DNA from: Symsagittifera roscoffensis
Taxonomy: Eukaryota; Xenacoelomorpha; Acoela; Convolutidae
Reading direction: 5' to 3'
NCBI RefSeq assembly: GCF_963678635.1
Contig: NC_087071.1
Span: 18,475,613 to 18,539,612, forward strand
DNA: 64,000 nucleotides
This document shows, piece after piece, positions 1 to 13,200 of this stretch. Position numbers and translations under genes: made by a program. Position 1 is the first letter of the stretch, and each line of letters starts with the position of its first letter. The notes under the pieces are model-generated. The model was not told where the DNA came from, searched no databases, and worked only from the letters and a program-made list of their open reading frames with translations.

Positions 1-400
1 TCTCGCCGAATAAATATTCCTCGGGGTGAATGGGTAATCTGGATGAATTACCTTTACAGACAAAAAAGTCTGCCGTGTGAATTAGTCTCACAGATGAATA
101 AAACCACCACAAAAAAAATATCTCTTTTGAATCTGTCTCCCAGGTGAATGAGTCTCCCCGTTGATTTTATCTCCACGATGAATGGCTGCCCTGGGTCAAT
201 GAGTCCAGCTGCCCTGGGCTCCTGATGAATTAATCTCCCAGGAAAGTTGGTCGCCCGTTTGACTCATTCTGCCAAGTGAATTAGTCTCATGGATGACTGA
301 ATCTATCAGATGAATCAGTCTCCCATATCAATAAGTATCTCAGAAGTTGGTTCAGGTTGGTTCAGAAATGGTTCAGAAATAGTTGGTTCAGATATAGTGT
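1..400. repeat. Degenerate minisatellite, unit about 20-24 bp
   Basis: The first 400 bases repeat a loose motif of the form gatgaat-agtctcccag many times with substitutions and length changes. No open frame of note crosses it. It reads as an old, diverged minisatellite in a host intron or intergenic region upstream of the first recognisable VWA exon. Confidence 0.6.
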
Positions 401-582
401 CACGTGTCTCCCATGTTCTCCCGTAGCATACCGTGAAGGATTCTCACGAGTGCCTACCGAATCTAATTATATCTCGAACTCTGATCAAAACAGCATTTGT
501 CACTACATTACCTCGGGCATAGAATTTTGATCCCCTGAATTGCTTTTTCACATTTTTTCTGCTCGCTCAATTTTTTGGAAAG

Positions 583-873
583 TTTAAAAATCATACTAGA
601 AAAGAGTTTAATAGCTGTGGATGGATCTGGATTCGTACTTCCTCAGAACTGGCTCAAAGTTGTGGACTTCCTGAGTAATTACACTCATGGTTCCTTGGCT
701 TTGTCCGATCGCCAATCCGTTCGTGTAGCTCTTATTTTTTTCAACTCAGAAGTCAATGTACACAATTTCGAAGAATTTCTGAGGCCAGAGGCGAATAACG
801 ACCCAAATGTTGTATATCCTGGAATCCTGCAGGCTGTAACAGACTACGTACAAAATGCTTCCGACTTTAGGAG
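583..873 (+). CDS. VWA-domain gene, N-terminal VWA exon (host)
   Basis: This exon encodes the first half of a von Willebrand factor A fold: a buried strand leading into DGSGF (the usual MIDAS loop is DxSxS), then a helix (WLKVVDFL), then RVALIFFNSEV. VWA domains bind ligands or metal ions, mostly in extracellular or membrane proteins. The frame is open from before 575, so the 5' boundary is uncertain: an AG at 581-582 or one slightly downstream would serve as acceptor. The donor after 873 (GAG|GTAACT) leaves phase 2 and joins cleanly to the exon at 3655, which completes an Arg codon. The last Ser of the MIDAS motif is replaced by Phe, so metal binding may be lost. Upstream exons with a signal peptide are not visible in the window. 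Confidence 0.7.
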
Positions 874-1039
874 GTAACTATATCACAGTTTTTACTAATT
901 TTTGTGGGCCTCCATTTGTACTATTTTGAGATATCAATTTCTGGCTGACTGACCCTAAAATTTCAAAAATTTCCAAAAAATGCCAAAAAATGTCTTTTTT
1001 TGGTTTGTTTTTTCTTTTCAAAAGCTTGCCTGCGGCGCA

Positions 1040-1450
1040 AAAAGTTAAAAGTTAATATAAGTCGGGAAATTCTGAAGATAAAATCGCTAAAGTCACGCCG
1101 TTGTTCGCGAAGTTCTGGTCATACCAAAAACTGGTAGCGGAAGTCTGGGCACAAAGTGGCGAAAAGTTGAACAAAGAATTTCCATGACTGGTCGCGCCGC
1201 TGTAAATCGGGGCGTGCCGCTTTTGATATTTTTCGATTTGTTCTTCTGGAACTTCTGGAAATCACAAAAACTGGTCGCAGAGGCCAGGGTGATTGTGCCG
1301 TTGCATTTTGAACTGCGCTAATTGCGCCGGTTGTTTCGGTCGCGAAGTCTGGGCATGCAAAAATTTGGTCGCCGAAGCCTGAACATGCCAAAAATTTGTG
1401 GCGAAAGTCTGAACATAAGTCGCGGACCTCGACACGGGACGTATTGATCT
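1040..1450. repeat. Degenerate short repeats in VWA intron 1
   Basis: A motif resembling 'tggtcgcgaagtctgggcatgc' recurs about five times at irregular spacing of roughly 30-60 bp. Minus-strand open frames here are products of the repeat and do not resemble known proteins. Confidence 0.4.
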
Positions 1451-1928
1451 ACTGATCACTTCAGATAGAATGTCTCGATGTTTTTACTTACTTGAGGCGA
1501 TCAAAATAACAGTTCTTAAATCACAGAATAACAGATCAAAATAACAGTTAAGAAAATAAAGGTCCGCTTGGCCATTATCTGGGTGTAATTGTGCGCGCTT
1601 TTTAAAACAATCAAAGTTTATGAAATGATAAACGTGAAACAATTATGCTGCGCAAAACTATATTGGATCCAAAACAATTCAAATTGCTTTTAGACAAGCT
1701 TATTGGTCATAATACATGTCATTGTACGACAGGAAGTTGAATCAAATAGTTTTAGTTTTCAGCTAATGAGGAATCAAAACAAAAGGTGAAATTTTTATAG
1801 TTTTTCCAAAAACTCTTTTTCAATTTTTACCAAAATTTCTTTGACACCAGTTGAAGGGAAATAAAAACATTGAGTGCTTTGCACTGATAAGAGCAGTCTT
1901 GTTTAATGTCATATTTTTAAAAATCAAC

Positions 1929-3318
1929 CAAGACTTCTCGTATCAAGGCGACGCCCTGCTTGCATCGACTGCGACTTAAGACCTACAGAAGTTTTTTTAC
2001 TACTTTCTTCTTCAAAAGAATTAAGCTTAATGAGTTTTTTACAACTCGCAAGCGTTGTAACTATCGTCTACAAACGTAGTATTAGGTCCAAATGACATGC
2101 CTCATTTCATTATCGAGCATTTTAAGCGCGGGATTAGGTCGCCGGGATTAGTCTAATCCGGATCTAAAAGATTTAGACGCTTTCAGTGACACAAACACGT
2201 TTTGGGTACTTTGTCCTATTTTAAACAATCTGGCATATTTTGTTTCAGCCATATCATTGAAAATAGATAAACAGTGATAATGTTCTGGAAGTTTGAAATA
2301 GAGAAGTCAATATCATTCAGTTTGAAAAGAAAAAACAGTTGAAAAAAGTTGATAAAAAAACTGATCCGGATTAAATCGCCGCTTGCAGATTAAGGAGATG
2401 AAATCTTTCCGCGCAAAATAATTATGCGGATTAATTGATAAATTGTCTCCTACTATGATAATTGCTTATTAAAATCTCCATATTGTTGAGAAAACTTATC
2501 ACACAGAGAATATTTCACAGAGCTTCAAAAAATTCATTTCAGGACCTTATATTTTTAGATATCGTGTGTTTAGGAAACCCAGTACATACGTTATAAAGGG
2601 TAAAAACTACAAATATGTTCAATACTTCGAGGTGGACGGTAGAGCTAGGGTTGGAAAAGAGCAAACTATATCAGTTTACACCTATCATAACGTATGTACT
2701 GGTTTTCCTAAAAAAGACGATGTCTAAAAGATATTAAGGTCCTGAAATGAATTCTTAAATAGAAAATTCTCTAAATATTCTCTGTGTGATGAGTTTTCTC
2801 AACAAAAGTAAGATTTTAATAACCAATTATCGTTTTTGAGGCAATTTATCAATTAATCCGCGTAATTATCATTGAGCGGAAAAATTTCATTTCATTAACC
2901 TGCAAGCGGCGATTTAATCCGGATCCGTTTTTTTAATTAATTTTTTTTGCATTGTTTTTTCCTTTCAAACTGAATGACACTGGCGTCCCGATTTGAAACT
3001 CCCGAAACATTATCACTGTGATTCAATTTTCAATGACATGGCGGAAACAAACTGTGCCAATTTGTACTTGTCTCTCTGAAAGCGTAAGCGGCGATCTAAT
3101 CCCGAACAGAAAACGCTTGAGATTGAATTAAGGCATGTACTTTGGACCAAATACTACGTTTATAGACGATAGTTAAATCGTTTGCGGTATTTTTTCATAG
3201 AAAAACAAAAAAATCATTAAACTTAATTGTTTTGAAGAAAAAATTTGTAAAGAAGATTCCGTAGGTCTTAAGTTGCAGTCGATACTAGCAGGGCGTCGCC
3301 TTGATACGAGAAGTTTTG
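1929..3318. repeat. Long inverted repeat (foldback element), about 1.39 kb
   Basis: The outer 30 bases (caagacttctcgtatcaagg...) reappear as reverse complement at 3288-3318. Homology continues inward along both arms: aggaccttatatt at the left against aaggtcctgaaat at the right, and the pair around 2573-2596 against 2680-2705. The arms are about 660 bp with indels, around a loop of about 85-90 bp (near 2597-2680). No protein is encoded. This is the architecture of a foldback or hairpin-type non-autonomous DNA transposon. It lies in the intron between VWA exons 1 and 2 of this window. No clear target duplication was found. Confidence 0.75.
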
Positions 3319-3654
3319 TTTGACACCTGAATTGATTAATGTATATAATACCCTTCTGATCCCTTCAGATTGAAAGTCTTACTATGAAAGTCTTGATACT
3401 ATAAAAAAGTTGCGAGACTTAAAGAACGAACGCATAAGGCGTTGTAATTTGGCTGCATATTATTGTTTAGTTTTTTTCTCGGGTCATTAGTTTGTTTCAA
3501 GTGGCAGGAGAAAATTCAATTGAAGTTGGTGAGTTCAAAAATCGAAGTTCGCCCGAGGAAGAAAAAGCTACTGTAATCAATCACTGAAACACAAAAGGCG
3601 ACAAAAATTAGGCCATAATAAACACATCAAGCTCATAACAAAAACTTATTTTAG

Positions 3655-3820
3655 GGCTGTACACGATGTTCTGGATAGTGCACGTGACATCTTTTCCAGC
3701 CCGACCAGTGGAAGCCGAATTGATGATCATCTCATTGCAAAGAATCTGGTCATTCTGACATCCGGGGAACCCAATGATCTGCAGAAAACAATTGAAGCTC
3801 GACTGCAATTGTCAAAAAAA
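3655..3820 (+). CDS. VWA-domain gene, second VWA exon (host)
   Basis: After a good acceptor (acttattttag|GG) the exon continues the VWA fold: AVHDVLDSARDIFSS, then IAKNLVILTSGEPND and a basic amphipathic helix. The strand LVILTSG corresponds to the fourth core strand, where typical VWA domains carry TDG; the Asp is absent here. The exon enters in phase 2 from 873 and leaves in phase 0 at a donor AAAAAAA|GTGGGG, matching the exon at 16299. The intron that follows is 12.5 kb and filled with repeats. Confidence 0.7.
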
Positions 3821-3964
3821 GTGGGGACATTTAAAATTATTTTTAAAATTTCAGCCGCACAGATTTGCCTTGCACTGTTTTCAGTTTTTAGGCAAGGAAA
3901 CTCGAGAAGAAAGGCTGATATATTTTTGTCAAAGAAAAGTGATAACTATCAAAACTATTCATAA

Positions 3965-4034
3965 TTCAAAACAAAGATTGCTAAGACTTAGATTGATTCA
4001 AATCAACCTAAGTCTTAGCGATCTTTGTTTTGAA
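3965..4034. repeat. Near-perfect 70 bp hairpin
   Basis: Two arms of about 28 bp (ttcaaaacaaagattgctaa... and its complement) flank a short loop (ttgattcaaatcaa). There is only one clear mismatch in the stem. It could be a small MITE-derived hairpin or an RNA hairpin precursor; nothing here distinguishes these. Confidence 0.7.
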
Positions 4035-4199
4035 ATTCCGAAAATACACTCAAAAAAGACCAAATTTGAGCTCTAACATAATCAAAATTTGAGCTGAATA
4101 TGTCCCAGTTTTAATTTTGGAATGTTCAGAAAACTGATGTATTACTTAAAACAGAATTACATAATATGTATTACATAATTAAAAATTACATAAAAAACT

Positions 4200-7100
4200 A
4201 GGGGGAGGCGCGATGGCCCACTTAGTTGGCTTTTCTCTGATTGAACGCTTTGCTTTACCACCTGACATTTGCATCTTTTTAACCAAAAATTGTTCTTTGA
4301 AATTCCCACCTAGATATGACCCTGTCGTACAGCGTATCGATCACCCATGCTACTAATTGTGACAAGCACTCTATAAATCTTCAAACACAAATCAAATATT
4401 ATACATAGCGAATCACATGAACAATTGGCAAAATATTTTTCTGTCCACTCAAGCCCCTACAAGGACGTGAAATAGCCTGATAAATCAGTGCCAATTCAAT
4501 CATTTGAAAAAAATTGCAGTTTATTTCGTTTTAAAGTTTTTATTAAGTTGAAATAAATAAAAAGGAGGAGAACAAAAGTTTTTTATCTGTTATACAATGT
4601 GTGAGAAAAGAACATAGATGCTCAGCTATGGAGGTAATTGTTAAAATTAAAATGTTTTATTAGACAATCTGCTTTTCTTTATTTCCCGAATTTTACTGGA
4701 AAAAATGGGATTTCTTCCAGGGAAGTGGATAAAAATTGCACTCCCAAATTGCGTGTTTCCTTGCTCGAAAAGCAAGTCACCATGGAAAAAGACCGAAAAA
4801 AAAGTTGCGCGAGATCGGTTTTAAACCCTCGAAAGTCACTAAATTAGGAGTCACTTTGGCTCTTTAAAAGCGCTCGTACGAAATAATGGCTAAAAACGCC
4901 GACATCCCAGGGGGATTAGGGTGCGAGGGCCTAGTCATTGTTCTTAGCTTTTTGGCTGGTTGCACGCTTTGCGTTACATTCTCACGTTTGTATCCTTTTA
5001 ATCACAAAATTTCCTTTTAAACTCCCATTCAGATTTGAACCTGTCGTACTGCGTATCGATCACCCATAATAATAACTGTCCCAAGCACACTATGAAGGTT
5101 AAATCACAAATCAATTTATTTTTACAATAAGAACCACATGAACCATTGGCTATAAATTTTAATCTGATGAGATGTCTGTCCAATCAAGCCTCTAAAAGGA
5201 CCTAAAACAGCTTTGCATGTCAATGCCAATTCAATCATCCGAAAAAAATTGCGGTCCTTTTCTTCTTTAAAGTTTCAAAAAGTCGAAATTGTTCAGAGTC
5301 AAAATGAGGCAAACAAAAAACTTAACTGTCGTATCTGGGACTCGAACTGACATCTCTGATGTATTGGGGAAGTGATTGGCCTTTTCATTATCAGTTACTA
5401 GAATATCCACAGTTAATGGCAGTGAAGACAAGAAAAAACATATATCATGATAGGATACAAAATTAATTAAACACTGCAGAGGAAAGTAATGGAAATAATC
5501 AAAAGTCTCTAAATCAAGCTGAGCAGCCTTCAAATATATCTTACTCGAAAAACAGATGAATTGAGTGATACCAATGAGAACCCCTGGTGTTTACAATTTT
5601 AACTTAAGAGATTTCAATGTTTTGTTTCCTATCACATTGAAGATAGGTTTGATAATTACTTTAAAAAAATGTTTTCTCTTAGGGATGGAGATTCTTGCTT
5701 GTCTAATCGGTATGGTTTTTGCGGCAGATACACTTGAACACTGACCTTTCTGATTACGAAAAACGAAAAATTTTAAAAAATTTCAGTTCTGGTTGATATG
5801 ATAGTTGAGAAAACAAATGAAAACTTTTTTGTCTCCCATCATGATTTGAACCTGGTCTTACGATGTATGAGACAAATACATAAACGATCGGCTCTCAAGG
5901 TAATAAATGAAAATAAAAATCAAATTTATCTGCTTCTCTGTTAAATGCCGATTCTTACTGGAAAAAATGGAGTTTTCCCAGGGAAGCGAAAAGAAACTGC
6001 GCTTCCAATTAGCGTAGTTCCTAGCTGGGAAAGCAAGTCACACTGAAAAAAAAACCGAGAATTTGCGAAATCGGTTTTAAATCCTCCGGTGCATTAAGTT
6101 TAGAACTCGCAGTGGCTCACTAAAAGCGCTTGTACAAAAAGATGGAGGAATACACCGACCACCCAGAGGTGTCAGGGCGAGAGGGCCGGACAGGGTTCTT
6201 GGCTTTTTGGCTGTTTGAACGCTTTGCGTTACCACCTCACATTTGCATCCTTTCAATCACAAAACTTTCTTTTAAACTCTCATTTGGATTTGACCCTGTC
6301 GTACTGCGTATCGATCATCCATGATACTAAGTGTCCCAAGTACACTATAAGGGTTAAATCACCAACCAATTTGTTAACATAGCGTACCAAATGAACAATT
6401 GACTATAGGTTTACAGACGATGATTTTTCTGTCCGCTCATGCCCCTACAAGGACGTGAAACATCCTGATAAATCATGCCAACTCAACCATTTGAAAGACA
6501 TTGCTGTCCATTTTTTTAAATATCAATAAATTGAAATCGATCAAAGTAAAAAGGAGGAAAACAAAAAACCTAACAGTCGTATCTGGGACTCGAACTGAAT
6601 CCTTTGATGTGTTGGACATTTATGTGGCTTTTTCACCATCAGTTACTAGAATATCTAGCGCTGATGGCAGTGAAGACAAGAGAAAAGATATATCATGATT
6701 GGATACAAATTTAATTAAACACTGAAGAGAAAAGTAATGCAAAAAAAATCAAACTCTCCAAATCAAGCAGAGCAGCCTTCAAATGTATATACTATTCGAA
6801 ATAACGGATGAATTGAGTGATACCATTGAAAACTGCAAAAATTTACCTTTTTCAAATTTAGAGACTTCAATGTTTAGCTTCGAATTACATTGAACATAGG
6901 TTTGGTAATTGCTAAACAAAAGATTTTTCGCTTACATATAGAGATTCTCACTTACCTAATACGTTTGGGAGTTCTCGGCAGTTACGCTTCAACATTAATC
7001 TTTCAGATTACGAAAAACGAAAAATTTCAATTGTACTTGACAAGTTAGTTGAGAAAACATACGAAATTTTTTTGTCTTCAATCAGGATTTTCATCTGTTA

Positions 7101-8200
7101 TACGAAGTGGGAGAAAAGAAGATATAAAGGTATTTAATAATAACAAAAATCAATCTATACTGTTTTTTTGTCAATTTCCGATTCTTACTGTGAAGAAATA
7201 GGATTTTTCCCAGGGAAGCGAATGTAAAATTGCACTTCCAGTTTGCGTATTTTCTAGCTGGGAAAACAAGTCACAGTGGAAAAAATCCGAGAAAAAAGCA
7301 GCGGTAATTTTGTGAGATCAGTTTTAAACCCATCGCTGTCTTTAAGACAGTAAGAATTTTAACACTGTGGCTCGTTAAAAGCGTTCGTACAAAAGGTGGC
7401 TGAAAACGCCGATCACCCAGGGGGTCAGGGCGAGAGTGCCGGGCAGGGTTCTTGATTTTTTGCTGTTTACACAGAGTCACTGAACAACTTGAGCTAAAAT
7501 TCTTTTCGTCGATCTTCATTTTCAAGCTTGAGCTCCCTCCTGATTTGAAACCTGAAACACTGCTCAACAATGACCGTTGCTACTAACTGTACCAGCTGCA
7601 CTACAATGGCTTAAACAAAAAGCAATTTTTCAACTGCCGAAAAAACACGAAAGCATTTGAAGATACAATCTCAGTATAAATTTATCTGTAAGGTTGTTCC
7701 GCTCAAGCGGCAATCGGCACGCGAAAAATTGGGATATAATAGTGCAAGTTTTTTAATCAATTAAAGGGTATAGCAGACAGCTTCGGTCAAAAAGCTTCAA
7801 AAAGTTCAAATAGATCAAAGAAAAAAATCACAAAAATTGAGTCGGCCCTTCTGGGACTTAACCTGGCTCAGCTGACGTTTTGGTCAATCGCTTCACCATT
7901 TTACTATCAGTTACTTGTATAGACACAGCTAATAGCAGTGAAGAGACGAGGAGAGACATTATGTGAAGATATAGGTAATTTGAATTACAGAGAGAAGTAA
8001 AACAGAAAAAATATTAACTTCTTCAAATTAAATTTAGCAGCCTCCATTTTAGTGCTATTAGAAACAACTGATTAAACAAGCGATACAGCTGAAAACCGCA
8101 GCTGTTTATCTTTTTTAGCGCGGAGACATGTACGTTAAAATTCCAATCGAATTGAACATATGTTTGGTAATCATGAAAAAAAAATCAAAAACGTTTTTTA
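4200..8200. repeat. Tandem array of ~1.25 kb unit with tRNA-like modules
   Basis: Several landmarks recur at about 1,250 bp spacing: the block 'gaacgctttgcgttacc' (about 4245, 4965, 6215), the block ending cgtactgcgtatcgatca (about 4330, 5050, 6300), and the block 'acgccgaycacccaggggg' (about 4895, 6155, 7405). Read on the minus strand, two segments per unit resemble RNA polymerase III B boxes (ggttcaaatcc near 5030, gttcgagtccc near 5335 and 6585). This suggests that tRNA-derived SINE pieces were caught in a tandemly amplified unit. Units are strongly diverged. No credible coding sequence is present. Confidence 0.55.
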
Positions 8201-8712
8201 GGGATTGATATTTGAAACTGACTACTCAGCTTGAACGTGCCCAACAGAGACACTCGATCACCTTAATTTTCAACTGAAATATAACATATATTTCTTTTCT
8301 TTTCTTAAAAAGGCAAAATTCTTTCTCAAATAATAAAAAAAATAAGGCCAAAAGATGCATTCTCATTTTCTATTTCCGATATTATGATTATTTTGGGTCA
8401 TTTCCAAGAAAAAATGTCAATGAATTATTCGGGAAAATCAACAAGCTACTTATGTGCAAATGGCGCAAAATTTAGGAAAGCCTGTCTATATGGAATGAAG
8501 AACTCAATCTTTGGAATTTCCAGCGGAATAAAACTTTAACTATTGATGTTGTTTTCTATAGTATGTATAGTTTCATGAGATCACTGACAGTCGTGAGTAT
8601 GATATTCTTGAAGTCAAAATTTTTACGCAATTTAGACAGTTTTCCGACGTTTTACCGTCAATTACGCTCGATCCACGGTTCATTTTCTGACTTGCCTGAC
8701 TTGCCTGTAAAA

Positions 8713-9431
8713 GAAACCACTTGAACAACATATAGTTTGTTGTATGGACTGAAAAAAGAGCCTAATTTTTAAAATTTTGTTAGCTTTTATGTTTTGCGTA
8801 GTTTTAATGAGTGGCCGCTGCTGTTGTCTAGGTTATTTTAGTTTCTCTGCCATACTGATTTTTGTCTGCCGGATTTTTTAGGACCAAATCATTTTTAATC
8901 CGCGAGAATTTTCTTATCAGTTTCTACAATATTTTTGAATTTGATCAATGGAAGCGTTTTTGGACTTTTTTGGGACTGTTTTTCTTGGGTTATTTTTTTG
9001 TTTTTTGCTGAGATTTTTCAAACTATTATATACAGGACTGTTTTTTATTGGACTGGGACTGTTTTGTCCGTGTCTGTACAAAACAGTCCCAGTCCAATAA
9101 AAAACATTCTTGCATATAATAGTTTCAATCTTAGCAAAGTACAAAAAAACCCAAAAAAAACAGTCCCAAATAGTCCAAAAACACTCCCATTGATCAAAGT
9201 CAAAAATATTGTAGAAATTCATCACAAAATTCTTGCGGATTAAAAATGATTTGGTCCTAAAAAATCCGGCAGACAAAAAGCAGCATGGCAGAGAAATTAG
9301 AATAACCTAGACAACAGCAGCGGCCATTCATTAAAATCATCAATACGCGAAACATAAAAGCTAACGAAATTTAAAAAAGTAGACTCTTTTTTCAGTCCAT
9401 GCAACAAACTATATGTTGATCAAGTTGTTTC
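8713..9431. repeat. Long palindrome, about 720 bp, foldback element
   Basis: The segment is almost its own reverse complement. The outer ends (gaaac...acatatagtttgttg and caacaaactatatgtt...gtttc) pair, the middle (ggactgggactgtttt / aaaacagtcccagtcc) pairs, and the symmetry centre is near 9073 with a loop of about 10 bases. Apparent open frames on opposite strands (for example 8917-9276 and 8935-9243) have near-identical sequences only because the DNA is palindromic. It is probably a hairpin MITE or foldback element. Confidence 0.8.
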
Positions 9432-9839
9432 ATTTGCGAACACTTGGCAGCACTCAAAAGAAAAGAAATTCAGTAAGTATCGATGGAAATTAAACTTACT
9501 AAGAAGTCTGACCTACTGACTTTTGAAGTGAATGCTTGTATAAAGACCGAACAATGTCAGACAACACACTTTCCTGGCGCTGCGCAAAATATAGTTGCAA
9601 TTAACGAGTGTGTACAAAAATAAATCCGTTGAAATTGTTTATGATCTTTGCTACTTACCTGATCTGGCTGACATCGAAAAACGTAAGATCAGTAAAAATA
9701 TAGCTAAAGATTGAGCAGCATTTTTTGATGTAACACCAGGGCAAACTATGTTTGTAGCCCATCGTGATGCAAACAGAGAAACATCTGTTAATTTACGAAG
9801 TTTTTCAGCCAATTAGCAAGCTGTAAAAAAAAGTTCGAC

Positions 9840-10200
9840 GTGAAAAAAGCACCAAAGATGGCAGAGCCTTTATCGCTGATTAGCTTTGAATTACCACTGG
9901 CCCTACAAAAAACCAACAATGAGGAGCAGTTTTTTGTTCACCAATTTGGTCTCCGAGGTGAAAATCAGTTTATTCTGTTCACCACGTTAACTAATTTAGA
10001 CCTACTATCTGTATCAGACGATTGGTTCTGCGATGGAATGTTTTCGACTGCTCTCATTGTATAGTATCAAATTTATACGAACATGCTTCAGTTGAAGGAT
10101 GCTTTCATCCTATTTTCTACGCTTTGCTACCCAAAAAAAGGAATCAACTTATTGTCGCCACCTCAGAGTTTTAAAAGTATAGTCTCCAGAATGCGTTACA
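9840..10200 (+). pseudogene. MULE-type transposase fragment, decayed
   Basis: The frame from 9840 ends in LLSVSDDWFCDGMF. This matches the region around the first catalytic Asp of Mutator-like (MULE) transposases (W-x-x-D-G-T-F pattern). After a frame change at about 10060 the next frame reads LYEHASVEGCFHPIFYALLPKK, which corresponds to the conserved block that follows in the same family. The rest of the transposase is not recognisable. It is a broken remnant in the 12.5 kb VWA intron and is unlikely to be active. Confidence 0.5.
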
Positions 10201-13200
10201 ACACCGAATGCAGCCAAACGATTTAAGCATGAATTTTTTCACGACCAGCAGTTTTAAAAATCTCTTAACATTTTTGGCGTCAAAAATGACGCAATTCCTT
10301 AGTTAAAAATGTCAAACAACTGTCCATACAAATACATCAAGGAAGAGTTTGTTAAAGCACACTTTTTTTTGCTTCATTTACGTCTTCTTTTAGATGCAAC
10401 AAAATTTTTTGGAACATTCAGCAGAACTAACTTTTTGAAGCTCAACTGACAGAAAATCAAACAGCCGAAAACGTGCTGAAACTATTCAGATTTTAAAAAA
10501 AATTTTGTTGACTCCTATGGTAGAAAAAAAATCTAAACTTACCATTTGCAAAAAAGGATTTTTTGCTTCAAAATTTCTACAAAAAAAATCTGTTGTACAA
10601 AACCTTACAGATAAGCAGTTAAACATACATGAAATTTGTCTGACAATTGCAAGCTCGCACATTAAGAAGAAAATAATTAAATGCTAATTTTTGAAAAAAC
10701 ATTTTTTGTAGGTTGACGTTTTCTGGTTGGTCTTAGAACACAATAATCAGAATTATTCTCAAACAACAATTCACAGGGTAAGCGACCTGTATCTGACAAA
10801 TCAATAGCATTACGAGGTATTTTGTTTCAAAACTTTGGTAATAACACTTTAGTTTAGAATTAAAATTAACCTTTTGGTCATGACTACAAAAATTCTGTTT
10901 TAATAATTGCAGTGTTACTTAATCGTGACCTCAGTTTTTTTGACAGTTTCAAATTGAAAGAATCAATACGTCTATATTAAAAACTTAAAAGTAAGGTACT
11001 TAAGCATAGCTTTAGTTTTGCCCTTAAAAGGGATATCTGAAAAATCTTCCCATGTTTTTCAATTTTCTTAAGAAAAACTTTTTCCTCCATTGAAATAAGT
11101 AAAAAAATAAAATTAAAGCAGCTTAAAAATGATCCAACAGACAATTTTTTTGAAAAATTTGGTTCGTTTTCTTTAAAAAACCTTTAGTTTTAAAAAGCAA
11201 CAGAAAACTACATTAACAATAACTCCTTGCCCTCACATTTAATGCAGTTGGAGAGCATCATTTTTTAATATCGTAAAATAAGGATTTTCATATGTGACAA
11301 AAACTGTTCGTATCAGGACAAAACCCTGAGTGGTCCGACTGCCTTTTTGGCTCTATGGAGAGACAAGCAATAATATGAAAAGATAAACGTGAAAAAAAAA
11401 ATTTTTTCTGTAAATTTGAAATACTTTGTGAGAATCATAACCCCACACGCCATATAAAGTACAAAATGATAGATTTCGCTCCTAGTAAAAATCAATTATG
11501 AGAAATAAGTTTCCTTCAACCAATTCGGAACGATATATAGATGGATTAAATATCCGCTTACTCGTTAAACGAGAAACATCGCACGTTAATTGTCCAAATT
11601 GGCCAACTCTTTTGGCCAATATTTAAAATCCTACGAAAAGAGATCACAGATGAAATATCTTTTCAATTTTAATCTCAAGGTAAAAATACCTTTTGAATGA
11701 TACTAAAAACCTTCTTGCTATTTAAAAAGTCGATATTGGTCTGAAAAAAAAAAACCACCCGAGCACAAATATTTCGGTTCTAATATGATCCAAACTTTTT
11801 AGTAACAGAGGAAAAATTAAATCCTTATTTCAATTTTTTTTCCTTGAGTTTTCTTAACAAACTGCTGGTTTTTTCCTAGCGTTAATGCTCTTCTTCAAGA
11901 TCAATTTTAAGAAACTTATAAAATTTATCTAGATAAACTAATAACAACAAACTCTAACGAAGCTTCGGTAGTTCAATTATGTGTTGATCTCATCTTATAA
12001 ATGTTGTATTTTTTTCCTGCGACATAAAATTGATTCTGATTTAACGGTATTTTCCTAGCCACGAACATTTTTTTCTTGGTTGGAACACCATCGTGATAAA
12101 TGAGATAAATAAATTTGGTTTAGTTTTCCTCAAAGTTTTTTAACCCATTTAAAAAAAAGGTCAAAGAAAGTTTCTAGAATCAATGCCCTTTTTGTAAAAC
12201 TAGCGGTTTTTTGTTCAATCAGATTTTGGTTTTTGATTTTTTTTTCAAATTAGCTCTATCTTAAGAGAAACCATTTCTATAGGTTTGTATTTTTTGATAA
12301 ATATACGGTTGTTTTGAACTAATTTTTGCTTCTCTTGGTTTTTTTCATTCTGTTTTAATGAATCTGTTTACTTGGTATTGCAGTCATTCTAAAATCATTT
12401 TGTGTAAGTTTGATCCAATAATCAGCTAAGATATTAAATAAATCAACATTAACATTCGATCAAGCTTACGTGTGTCAGGAATTTGAATTTTTTTATCCAA
12501 GTTTTGAAAAAAATTTTCCGCTAAACGAAAACACACAGAAATTGATGAAGGCAAAATGAAAAAACGAAGACTGCCAAAAAAAATCAGGACGTTTCCCAAA
12601 AACCATTTATATCGCAATGCTTCAAAAATTTGGAAGTATCAACCATTTTTTAATGTTCATATTCAATGAACGCCACAATTGCGTCTAACGTGTGATTCAG
12701 TTGTAGCAAAATGTTTTTTTTTCTAAGAATTAATGTTTAACAAGGAAATAAGTCGTATACCAGTGCGATTGTTTTATTTGACTAAGAAAGGGCAAAAAAC
12801 GTAGTTTTCATCTAGACGTTTCAAAAACCGCATCGGTTACTAAAGAACAGTTTTTGGCAGTTTTGATTAAATCTGGAATAAAATCAATTTTGCAATTGAT
12901 TATTCAGATCTGGAATTAAATCAATTTTGCAAATGTTGAATGACATAATGATATTTAACTGGAATTCTTCTCAATGAAAACTAAAGATTGACCCAAATGG
13001 TCTAATGAGTTTTTAATAGAAGAATTATCAGAGCACACGTTTTCCCTCCATCAGCAGCTGCGATAAAGGCGTTAGAAATCAAACTGACTTAAAGTTTTTT
13101 CTCGTATTTCCTTGAGTTTGTTTTCATCTGTTTTTTTTGCTGATCCTGGTAACAATTTCAGATATTTTTTCGAGATGGTTTTTTTTTCGTTGATGTTTTT

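Noticed and set aside
8917-9276. Paired ORFs on both strands (8917-9276 minus, 8935-9243 plus) as genes
   Set aside because: They are mirror images produced by the palindrome; no domain is recognised.
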